Source of the DNA: Anderseniella sp963698275
GTDB taxonomy: Bacteria > Pseudomonadota > Alphaproteobacteria > Rhizobiales > Aestuariivirgaceae
Direction: 5' to 3'
Assembly (NCBI GenBank): GCA_963698275.1
Contig: CAVOQE010000001.1
Span: 1,550,001 to 1,614,000 of the forward strand
DNA length: 64,000 nt
Positions 34,736 to 44,900 of this stretch are shown one piece after another. The notes beneath the pieces are model-generated. The model did no database searches. It was given only the letters and a program-made list of their open reading frames with translations, and was not told where the DNA came from. Position 1 is the stretch's first letter; each line of letters opens with the position of its first letter. A program made the position numbers and the translations under genes.

Positions 34736-35571
34736 TGTTCGCTGCCTCCATCGGCACCGTCTGTTTCGGCAGGCGCGTCTTCCATTGCCTTGGCCTGAGC
34801 CGCAGCATCGTCAGCGGCAATCCGTTGGGCTTCTGCAGCAGCTTCAGCGGCGGCAGCCGCCTCGGCTTCTGCTGCAGCAGCAGCAGCGGCGGCAGCAGAT
34901 GAACGAAGCGCTGCCGGCATGATGGCGTTTTCAGCCTGTGGCTTTTTCACGGCATCGCTCAAACGGACCCAACCGCCCTTGGCACCGGGAACGGCACCCT
35001 TGACCATGATCAGGCCGCGCTCGGTATCGGTCTTGACAACCTGCAGGTTCTGAACGGTTACGCGCTCATTACCCATCTGGCCGGCCATTTTCTTGCCCTT
35101 GAACACCTTGCCCGGGTCCTGACACTGACCGGTTGAACCGTGTGAACGGTGAGAAACCGAAACACCGTGCGAGGCGCGAAGACCGCCGAAGTTATGACGC
35201 TTCATGGCACCGGCAAATCCTTTACCAACCGAAGTGCCGGACACATCGACAAACTGGCCGGCAAAATAGTGATCAGCGATGATCTCTTCACCTACATCAA
35301 CCAGGTTCTCCGGGCTCACCCGAAACTCGACAACCTTGCGCTTTGGCTCGACCTTGGCGACCGCAAACTGACCGCGGTCAGCCTTGGTCAGGCGCTTCAC
35401 CTTGGCGGTACCGACACCAAGTTGCAGAGCCGTATAACCGTTCTTTTCAACGGTTTTCTGGCCCACTACCTGGCAGGTATCCAGCTTCAAAACAGTCACC
35501 GGAATATGTTCACCTGCGTCGGTGAAAATCCGGGTCATGCCCAGCTTCTGTACAATTACTCCTGAACGCAT
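34732..35571 (-). CDS. rplC: 50S ribosomal protein L3 with long Ala-rich C-terminal tail
   Basis: Residues 1-210 are a normal L3 (MRSGVIVQKLGMTRIFTDAGE, GFAGAMKRHNFGGLRASHGVS, HRSHGSTGQCQDPGKVFKGKKMAGQMG). A further 65 residues follow: an Ala/Glu-rich helix starting near SSAAAAAAAAEAE, then an acidic end (EDAPAETDGADGGSEQ). L3 is usually 205-240 residues, so the tail is clearly long. Low-complexity tails of this kind occur in other Alphaproteobacteria, but this one is at the long end. The Gln in GSTGQCQDP, the PrmB methylation site in E. coli L3, is present. Confidence 0.97.
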   Translation of the reverse strand: MRSGVIVQKLGMTRIFTDAGEHIPVTVLKLDTCQVVGQKTVEKNGYTALQLGVGTAKVKRLTKADRGQFAVAKVEPKRKVVEFRVSPENLVDVGEEIIADHYFAGQFVDVSGTSVGKGFAGAMKRHNFGGLRASHGVSVSHRSHGSTGQCQDPGKVFKGKKMAGQMGNERVTVQNLQVVKTDTERGLIMVKGAVPGAKGGWVRLSDAVKKPQAENAIMPAALRSSAAAAAAAAAEAEAAAAAEAAAEAQRIAADDAAAQAKAMEDAPAETDGADGGSEQ

Positions 35572-35602
35572 AGTTCAGACTCCCGTTCGTCTCGCTCTGA
35601 AA

Positions 35603-35911
35603 TCAGAGCTTGATCTCAACATCAACACCGGCTGCAAGGTCGAGCTTCATCAGCGCGTCCACTGTCTGCGGTGTCGGGTCAACAATATCCAGAATGCGGC
35701 GATGCGTGCGCATCTCAAACTGTTCGCGGCTCTTCTTGTCTACGTGGGGCGATCGGTTCACGGTGAACTTTTCAATCCGTGTCGGCAGAGGAACCGGACC
35801 ACGAACCTGGGCGCCGGTGCGCTTGGCCGTGTTCACGATTTCACGTGCCGAACCATCGAGAACCCGATGGTCGAACGCTTCGAGACGGATGCGAATATTC
35901 TGTTTTTGCAT
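35603..35911 (-). CDS. rpsJ: 30S ribosomal protein S10
   Basis: The 102-residue product has MQKQNIRIRLEAFDHRVLDG and SPHVDKKSREQFEMRTHRRILDI. S10 also acts as NusE in antitermination together with NusG, whose gene is in this window. It is the first gene of the S10 operon, 60 bases after tuf1. Confidence 0.98.
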   Translation of the reverse strand: MQKQNIRIRLEAFDHRVLDGSAREIVNTAKRTGAQVRGPVPLPTRIEKFTVNRSPHVDKKSREQFEMRTHRRILDIVDPTPQTVDALMKLDLAAGVDVEIKL

Positions 35912-35930
35912 CTACTTGGATCCGTAAGTT

Positions 35931-35959
35931 GGGGTGTTCCTGACAATCAGAAACACCCC
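35931..35959 (-). other. Intergenic hairpin between tuf1 and rpsJ
   Basis: GGGGTGTT at one end pairs with AACACCCC at the other, with an inner CTGA/TCAG stem, giving a nearly perfect 29-base hairpin in the 60-base tuf1-rpsJ gap. No T run follows on the coding strand, so a processing or attenuation site is more likely than a full terminator. Confidence 0.55.
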
Positions 35960-35971
35960 TATTCAGTTTAT

Positions 35972-37162
35972 TTACTCTATGATGCCGGCAACGACGCCAG
36001 CACCGACGGTACGACCACCTTCACGGATGGCGAAGCGCAGCTTCTCTTCCATCGCGATCGGTGTGATCAGTTCAACTTCAAACGACACATTGTCGCCAGG
36101 CATAACCATTTCCGTCCCTTCAGGAAGCGTCACCACGCCCGTCACGTCCGTGGTACGGAAGTAGAACTGCGGACGGTAGTTACCGAAGAACGGTGTGTGG
36201 CGACCGCCTTCTTCCTTGGTCAGGATATAGGCTTCCGCCTTGAACCTCTTGTGAGGTGTGATCGAACCGGGCTTGCACAGAACCTGTCCGCGCTCAACGC
36301 CTTCACGGTCAACACCACGCAGCAGGGCTCCGATATTGTCGCCGGCCTGGCCCTGATCGAGCAGCTTGCGGAACATCTCAACACCCGTGCATGTGGTCTT
36401 GGTGGTGTCACGGATACCGACAATCTCGATTTCCTCACCAACCTTCACAACACCACGCTCAACACGACCCGTTACAACCGTACCGCGGCCTGAAATCGAG
36501 AACACATCCTCAATCGGCATCAGGAACGGCTGGTCAATCGGACGCTCCGGCTGAGGAATGTATTCATCAACCGCTTCCATCAGCTTCAAGATGGCGTCAT
36601 GGCCGATCTCGGGTGTCTTGTCTTCAAGTGCAGCAAGCGCTGACCCGCGGATGATCGGAATATCATCGCCAGGGAAGTCGTAAGATGACAGCAACTCGCG
36701 GATTTCCATCTCGACAAGCTCAAGCAGCTCTTCATCGTCGACCTGGTCAACCTTGTTCATGAACACCACAAGTGCGGGCACACCAACCTGGCGGGCAAGC
36801 AGGATGTGCTCACGGGTCTGAGGCATCGGGCCATCAGAAGCCGACACAACCAGAATACCGCCATCCATCTGGGCAGCACCGGTGATCATGTTCTTCACAT
36901 AGTCGGCATGGCCGGGGCAATCCACGTGGGCATAGTGACGGTTGGCCGTCTCATACTCAACGTGCGCCGTGGAAATGGTGATACCACGAGCTTTTTCCTC
37001 AGGTGCCTTGTCAATCTCGTCATAGGCGGAATATTCCGCACCACCGGATTCAGCCAGAACCTTGGTGATCGCCGCCGTCAGCGACGTCTTGCCATGGTCA
37101 ACGTGACCAATCGTGCCGATATTGCAATGCGGCTTGTTACGTTCAAACTTTGCCTTGGCCAT
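35972..37162 (-). CDS. tuf: Elongation factor Tu, copy 1
   Basis: EF-Tu carries aminoacyl-tRNA to the ribosome. The 396-residue product has GTP-binding motifs GHVDHGKTSLTAA, DCPGHADYVKNM and NKVD, followed by the two beta-barrel domains. It lies in the str operon between fusA and rpsJ. The DNA is almost identical to the second copy at 54242-55432: the only base change I could find is a silent one at 36236 versus 54506. Confidence 0.98.
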   Translation of the reverse strand: MAKAKFERNKPHCNIGTIGHVDHGKTSLTAAITKVLAESGGAEYSAYDEIDKAPEEKARGITISTAHVEYETANRHYAHVDCPGHADYVKNMITGAAQMDGGILVVSASDGPMPQTREHILLARQVGVPALVVFMNKVDQVDDEELLELVEMEIRELLSSYDFPGDDIPIIRGSALAALEDKTPEIGHDAILKLMEAVDEYIPQPERPIDQPFLMPIEDVFSISGRGTVVTGRVERGVVKVGEEIEIVGIRDTTKTTCTGVEMFRKLLDQGQAGDNIGALLRGVDREGVERGQVLCKPGSITPHKRFKAEAYILTKEEGGRHTPFFGNYRPQFYFRTTDVTGVVTLPEGTEMVMPGDNVSFEVELITPIAMEEKLRFAIREGGRTVGAGVVAGIIE

Positions 37163-37211
37163 TTTACAGTCTCCCTCAGTCAGGGTTAGTCAGTTAATTC
37201 ACGAAATCGAA

Positions 37212-39284
<2,073 letters not shown>

Positions 39285-39305
39285 CTGCCTGATCTCCGAA
39301 ATGAA

Positions 39306-39776
39306 TTACCAGCGGTAGTGGGAGAAAGCGCGGTTCGCTTCTGCCATCCGGTGAGTATCTTCACGCTTCTTAACTGCGGTACCGCGGTTGCTGGCTGCAT
39401 CCATAAGCTCGCCGGACAAACGCTCGACCATGGTGTTTTCGTTGCGCCCGCGCGCGGCTGTAATCAGCCAGCGGATCGCCAGCGCCTGGCGGCGTTCGGT
39501 GCGCACTTCAACCGGAACCTGGTAGGTTGCACCACCTACACGGCGCGAACGCACCTCAACAGCAGGAGCGACGTTCTCCAGGGCCTGGTGAAAGACAATG
39601 AGAGGCTCTTGACGGAGCTTTTCCTCGATCTTGTCGAACGCACCGTAAACGATGCGTTCAGCGACAGATTTTCTGCCGTCGAGCATCAGGTTGTTCATGA
39701 ACTTCGACAGGATCAGATCAGCGAACTTGGGGTCCGGATTGATGACGCGTTTTTCTGCGCGGTGACGGCGTGACAT
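39306..39776 (-). CDS. rpsG: 30S ribosomal protein S7
   Basis: The 156-residue product has MSRRHRAEKRVINPDPKFAD, KFMNNLMLDGRKSVAERIVY and the basic beta wing PAVEVRSRRVGGATYQVPVEV. It nucleates assembly of the 30S head. 24 bases separate it from rpsL. Confidence 0.98.
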   Translation of the reverse strand: MSRRHRAEKRVINPDPKFADLILSKFMNNLMLDGRKSVAERIVYGAFDKIEEKLRQEPLIVFHQALENVAPAVEVRSRRVGGATYQVPVEVRTERRQALAIRWLITAARGRNENTMVERLSGELMDAASNRGTAVKKREDTHRMAEANRAFSHYRW

Positions 39777-39800
39777 GGCTTTACTACCCTCTTCCTACGC

Positions 39801-40172
39801 TTATTTAGGACGCTTCGCGCCGTACTTGGAACGACGCTGGCGGCGCTTGGCCAAACCTTGCGTATCCAGAACGCCACGAATGATGTGGTAACGGACGCCG
39901 GGAAGGTCCTTCACACGGCCGCCGCGGATCATCACCACGGAGTGCTCTTGAAGATTGTGGCCTTCGCCGGGAATGTAACTGGTAACTTCGAACCCATTGG
40001 TCAGGCGCACACGGGCAACCTTGCGAAGCGCCGAGTTCGGCTTCTTCGGGGTTGTTGTGTAGACACGGGTGCAAACGCCACGTTTCTGCGGGCACTCCTG
40101 CATCGCCGGAACCTTGTTGCGGGTCTTTTGTGCAACACGGGGTTTGCGAATTAGCTGGTTGATCGTGGGCAT
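39801..40172 (-). CDS. rpsL: 30S ribosomal protein S12
   Basis: The 123-residue product starts MPTINQLIRKPRVAQKTRNKV and has TTPKKPNSALRKVARVRL and RGGRVKDLPGVRYHIIRG. The Lys residues that mutate in streptomycin resistance are wild type. The Asp in VKDLPGV is the site modified by RimO, whose gene lies at 3.7-5.1 kb. First gene of the str operon. Confidence 0.98.
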   Translation of the reverse strand: MPTINQLIRKPRVAQKTRNKVPAMQECPQKRGVCTRVYTTTPKKPNSALRKVARVRLTNGFEVTSYIPGEGHNLQEHSVVMIRGGRVKDLPGVRYHIIRGVLDTQGLAKRRQRRSKYGAKRPK

Positions 40173-40261
40173 ATAGGTCTCGCGCTCTCGAACAGGTCAC
40201 GTTAAAACAAAACATACGCACGACCCGCTGAATGGGCGCACGCACGAAAATAAACGCTGAC

Positions 40262-40328
40262 TCACCAGTGTTTTGGTGACCAGCGCCTCAAATCCAGAGG
40301 ACTTTCAGGCACATACGTCCTGAGAGTC
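40262..40328 (-). other. Leader hairpins upstream of rpsL
   Basis: TCACCA (40262) pairs with TGGTGA (40274) around a 6-base loop. A second stem pairs GACTTTCAGG (40300) with CCTGAGAGTC (40319), one G-U pair allowed. Both lie in the untranslated leader between the mapped promoter motif and rpsL. They may control or process the str transcript; no known riboprotein site could be named. Confidence 0.45.
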
Positions 40329-40410
40329 ATGTTCCGATCTGACTCAGCTTGGCTTTCCCGGTAACGTCTAGACAATTTGCCTACGGCTTACCGCCTCGAA
40401 AGTTGGCCGG

Positions 40411-40439
40411 AACATACCCATACACCCCCCTGTCGTCAA
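40411..40439 (-). promoter_or_regulatory. Sigma-70-type promoter of the str operon
   Basis: On the minus strand TTGACG (40439-40434) and TATGTT (40416-40411) are separated by exactly 17 bases. It is the best housekeeping-type promoter in the 470-base gap between rpsL and the VOC gene. The transcript would have a leader of about 230 bases. Confidence 0.65.
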
Positions 40440-40645
40440 GACCTGAATTTGGTCTATTTCCGCCCGTATTCAAGCTATTCATCCAACAAATGTCCGGGCC
40501 TGGCCACAATTGAGCTGTGGAGCACAAACAATAGCCCAGATCGTGCCATAGCGCGGCCAATTGCGTGAATCACCCTGATTTTCAGGGACGGCACAATATC
40601 CCCCTCGCTTTGAAGAATCAGATGCGGGTATTTCCGGAGGGCAAT

Positions 40646-41158
40646 ATGCAACACGAAGTCGTAACATGGTGGCACGAACTGAATACCTGGGATGCGCTTG
40701 AAGCGCGGAATTTCTATCGCCGCACCCTGGGATGGACGTTCGAACAGGTCACCCTGCCCGATGGCGAACCCTACTGGCTGGCCCGCAAGGGCGGCAAGAC
40801 AATTGGTGGTGTGTTCAGCCTGTCGGCTCCTGCCTTCAAAGGCATTCCGGCACACTGGATGACATATATGGCCGTTGATAACCTGGACCGCGCTGCACAG
40901 GAGACCGCTTCGGCCGGCGGAGAGGTGACCCGCCCGGCCACATACATCCCTGGCATTGGCAAGATCGCCATTGTGACTGACGCGTCAGGCGCGCTGATCG
41001 GATTGATTGAACCGGCTCTGGAACAACTGGACGAGAATGCCACGACAAATGCCAAGACAGTTGACCACGACCTGATCGATGAAGACGACGCGATCGAGTT
41101 TGCACCGGAACTGGCAACCGCAAACGGCAGAAACGCCAGGTATTCATTGCCCAACTGA
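40646..41158 (+). CDS. VOC-superfamily (glyoxalase/bleomycin-resistance-fold) protein
   Basis: The 170-residue product has one VOC module: VVTWWHELNTWDALEARNFYRRTLGWTFEQ, then WLARKGGKTIGGVF and the second half HWMTYMAVDNLDRAAQETASAGGEV with IAIVTDASGALIGLIEP. The ligand pattern is His...Glu as in many small VOC enzymes, but the substrate is unknown. The ATG at 40646 has GGAGGG 4 bases upstream; in-frame codons to 40565 are unlikely. An acidic tail (DHDLIDEDDAIEFAPE) extends beyond the fold. It lies on the strand opposite to the ribosomal operons, inside the gap between rpoC and rpsL. Confidence 0.8.
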   Translation: MQHEVVTWWHELNTWDALEARNFYRRTLGWTFEQVTLPDGEPYWLARKGGKTIGGVFSLSAPAFKGIPAHWMTYMAVDNLDRAAQETASAGGEVTRPATYIPGIGKIAIVTDASGALIGLIEPALEQLDENATTNAKTVDHDLIDEDDAIEFAPELATANGRNARYSLPN

Positions 41159-41272
41159 TAGTGTCCTGATCCGGCATCTAAGCGGGATGCGCAAGAGTGC
41201 AAGAGCCTCATCCGCATTCCGCTCCATGGTTTTGGCCGCCGGCTATCGGGCATTTGTGAAACCCGATGGGTT

Positions 41273-41602
41273 TCAGGCCTGCCTGGGCGGAGTTTCGGTC
41301 GCACTGCCGGCTTCGGCCTTCACATCATACACGATGATACCGCGTTTGCCGTCGCGGGCTTCCTGCCATGCGTCATCATGGGGTTTCTGGTCCGGCCTGG
41401 CCGGCACCTCGCCACCTCGCAGGATATCAACCTGCTCCCAGCCGCGCTCAGCCAGGGCTTTTTCAGCCTCCTTGTGAGCCGCACCGGGATTTCTCGCCGA
41501 TACAAAGACGACGAATCCGCGATCCGGATTATCGGCTACACCGTCCTTGTGCCCGCCCTGCCCGAGAAACATGTAGACTGACCGTTTCAAGTTGATTGCC
41601 AC
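41273..41602 (-). CDS. Small protein of unknown function (GTG start)
   Basis: I do not recognise the family. The 109-residue product has no signal peptide or membrane segment. A conserved-looking core is YMFLGQGGHKDGVADNPDRGFVVFVSARNPGAAHKEAEKALAERGWEQVDILRGGEVP, followed by a flexible tail. The repeated strand-helix pattern suggests a small alpha/beta fold. The start is GTG at 41602 with a very strong AGGAGG 5 bases upstream, so the gene is probably translated well. It is convergent to the VOC gene and ends at the edge of a putative MITE. Confidence 0.65.
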   Translation of the reverse strand: MAINLKRSVYMFLGQGGHKDGVADNPDRGFVVFVSARNPGAAHKEAEKALAERGWEQVDILRGGEVPARPDQKPHDDAWQEARDGKRGIIVYDVKAEAGSATETPPRQA

Positions 41603-41616
41603 CAGGGCCTCCTGTC

Positions 41617-41880
41617 ATACCAAAGGAAGTAATTATTGACTCATTTGACCGATTTTTCGCGTTTGCTGGCTAGGCATGCTTCACGCCGTGGTCTTTATGA
41701 CCACAAGTGGAGCATAACGACGTCCAGCGGGCGCGAAAAACCGGCCTTCGGTGGGCCAAATCCGTCCATCTGGTGCGTTGCGGCGCTTGCCCGATGCACC
41801 GCATCGCGCTGCGCACCACGCCTGCCAGAATGAACGGATTTGACTCCATCAAATGGGTCAATAATTACTTCCTTTGGTAT
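41617..41880. mobile_element. MITE-like element with 32-bp terminal inverted repeats
   Basis: The outer 32 bases at 41617-41648 match the reverse complement of 41849-41880 at 31 of 32 positions. The 264-bp unit between has no coding capacity that looks real. TA lies just inside each end (41618-41619 and 41878-41879), which would fit a TA target as used by IS630/Tc1-type transposases; because TA is its own complement this is weak evidence. No transposase of this kind is in the window, so the element would depend on one elsewhere. It sits between the small unknown gene and the rpoC terminator. Confidence 0.65.
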
Positions 41881-41902
41881 CACTTAATGAATGCCGGGCA
41901 TC

Positions 41903-41944
41903 GCAAAACAAAGACCGCCGCGATCCATGGTGATCGCGGCGGTC
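41903..41944 (-). terminator. Strong terminator of the rpoBC operon
   Basis: GACCGCCGCGATC and GATCGCGGCGGTC form a perfect 13-bp stem around a 6-base loop, followed on the minus strand by TTTGTTTTGCG. It stands about 40 bases after the rpoC stop. Confidence 0.93.
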
Positions 41945-41982
41945 CAGGATTGTCAATCATTTCAGGTCGGTTGACGGCAAGG

Positions 41983-44900
41983 TCACTCGCCTGCCGCTAC
42001 CGGCTCTTCTGCAGGTTCGCTTGCATCTTCAACGGCAACCTTGGCCTGCTCATCCAGGATCAGACCGTCACGCTTGTCCGCAACCGATTTGAAGCGGGAC
42101 AGCATGCCGCCGGTACCTGCCGGAATGAGGCGGCCCACGATGACGTTCTCCTTGAGACCTTCCAGCGTATCGACCTTGCCGCTGATTGCGGCCTCGGTAA
42201 GCACGCGGGTTGTCTCCTGGAAAGACGCTGCCGAAATGAACGACCGTGTCTGCAGGCTGGCCTTGGTGATCCCGAGCAGAACCGGCACACCGGACGCAGG
42301 CTTTTTGCCTTCTTCCGCCATTTTGGCGTTGATGTTTTCCAGCTCCGTACGGTCAAGCTGTTCACCGGACAGAAGCGATGTATCACCCTGCTCGGTGATT
42401 TCAACCTTCTGCAGCATCTGGCGAACAATAACCTCGATGTGCTTGTCGTTGATGCTCACACCCTGCAGGCGGTACACTTCCTGCACTTCGTTGACGAGAT
42501 AGGTCGCCAGTTCCTCAACACCCTTAATGGCAAGGATGTCATGAGGTGCGGGGTGACCATCAAGGATGTATTCGCCCTTCTCGATGAAGTCGCCTTCCTG
42601 AACCGGAAGATGCTTGCCTTTCGGGATCAGGTATTCAGCCGGTTCAAGAGCAGCGTCTTCCGGCACAATGCGGATGCGGCGCTTGTTCTTGTAGTCACGA
42701 CCAAACTCCACACGACCCGAGATTTCTGCGATTACCGCATGATCCTTCGGACGGCGGGCTTCGAACAGTTCGGCAACACGCGGCAGACCGCCGGTGATGT
42801 CACGCGTCTTGGCGCTTTCCAGAGGAATACGGGCGAGTACGTCACCGGCCTTGATTGACGAGCCTGGATCAACCGACAGGATCGCATCAACCGACAAGAG
42901 ATAACGGGCCTCACCACCACGTGGCAGTTTGAGGATTTCGCCCTTCTTGTCCTTGATGACAATTGCCGGCCGCAGATCAGCACCACGCGGGCTTGTACGC
43001 CAGTCAATGAGAACGCGGTTGGTGATACCGGTTGATTCATCGGTGACTTCCGACACCGAGATGCCGTCAACGACATCTTCGAATTCAATCTTGCCATCAA
43101 CCTCGGTCATCACCGGACGTGTGTACGGATCCCACTCGGCCAGACGCATGCCGCGCTTGATCTTGTCGCCTTCGTTGACGAACAGGCGCGCGCCCTGCAC
43201 CAGCTTGTGTACAGCGCGTTCGTGACCCTTTTCATCTTCAATGACCAGAGACACGTTGCGGCCAAGCGTGATGATCTTGCCGGTGCTGTCGGTGACAACA
43301 TTGGAGTTGCGCAGCTTGACAATGCCTTCATGGTTCGATTCCACGAAGGATTCATCCAGCACCTGTGCCGTACCACCAATATGGAAGGTCCGCATGGTGA
43401 GCTGGGTGCCGGGTTCACCGATCGACTGCGCAGCGATAACACCGACAGCTTCACCGTGATTGACCGGCGTACCGCGGGCCAGGTCACGACCATAGCAACG
43501 TGCGCAGACACCAAAGCGGGTTTCGCAGGTCAACACTGAACGGATGCGGAATTCCTGGATGCTGGCATCCTCGATCTTCTCGACATCTTCCTCGGTGATT
43601 TCCCGCATTGCCGGGATGATCACCTCATTGGTCTGCGGGTGCAGCACGTCTTCCGCTGCGGTGCGGCCAAGGACACGCGATCCCAAGGAGGCAATGATTT
43701 CACCGGCATCAATGATCGGACGCGCGGTGATCGAGTTTTGGGTACCGCAATCATCTTCGGCAATGATGGCATCCTGGGCAACGTCAACGAGACGGCGCGT
43801 CAGATAACCGGAGTTGGCCGTCTTCAAGGCGGTATCAGCCAGACCCTTACGGGCACCGTGGGTGGAGTTGAAGTACTCCAGAACGGTCAGGCCTTCCTTG
43901 AAGTTCGAGATGATCGGCGTCTCGATGATTTCACCGGACGGCTTGGCCATGAGACCACGCATACCACCAAGCTGCTTCATCTGGGCCGGAGAACCACGCG
44001 CGCCGGAGTGAGCCATCATGTAAATGGAATTCACCGGCTTTTCACGCCCGGTTACCTCGTCGATCTGAACGGCCTGAATACGGGCCATCATTTCATCGGC
44101 GACCTTGTCGGTGCACTTGGCCCAGGCATCAACAACCTTGTTGTACTTCTCGCCCTTGGTGATCAGGCCGTCGATGTACTGCTGCTCATATTCCTTGGCC
44201 AGTTCACGCGACTCCGCAACCAGCTTCTCCTTGGTATCGGGAATGACCATGTCATCCTTGCCGAACGAGATGCCGGCCTTGAAGGCATTGAAGAAACCAA
44301 GTCCCATGATCTTGTCGCAGAAGATGACGGACTCCTTCTGACCGCAACCGCGATAGACGTCATCGATCATCTTCGAGATTTCCCGCTTCGTCAGAAGCTT
44401 GTTGCAGATCTCAAGAGACATGCCGGGTTGCTTCGGCAGCAACTCACCGATCTTCAAGCGGCCAGGCGTGGTTTCGTAAATGCGCGAAGTCGGATTACCT
44501 TCTTCGTCCAGATACTTGAAGCGGCCCTTGATCTTGGTGTGCAGCGTAATCACACCGGCATGCAGTGCATGATCCACTTCTGCGACATCGCCGAACAACA
44601 TGCCTTCGCCGGGCTCGTTTTCCTTCATCTGGGAAACATAGTACAGGCCAAGCACGATATCCTGAGACGGCACGATAATCGGCTGACCGTTTGCAGGATG
44701 CAGGACGTTGTTGGTCGACATCATCAACACACGGGCTTCGAGCTGAGCTTCCAGTGACAGCGGCACGTGAACCGCCATCTGGTCACCGTCAAAGTCAGCG
44801 TTGAAGGCTGCACAGACCAGCGGATGCAGCTGGATTGCCTTACCTTCGATAAGCACCGGCTCAAATGCCTGAATGCCCAGACGGTGAAGGGTTGGCGCAC

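Noticed and set aside
34850..34920. Simple-sequence repeat as assembly error
   Set aside because: The GCA/GCG-rich run in rplC keeps the reading frame and ends with a normal stop overlapping rplD, so I read it as a genuine Ala-rich tail.
39900..40060. Possible streptomycin-resistance change in rpsL
   Set aside because: Both key Lys positions (TPKKPNS and GRVKDLPG) are wild type.
41695..41883. 62-codon minus-strand frame inside the MITE-like element
   Set aside because: It starts inside the terminal repeat, has no ribosome site or domain and ends in the element; treated as non-coding.
43639..44757. 372-codon open frame on the plus strand
   Set aside because: Antisense to rpoC; its length follows from the codon bias of rpoC.
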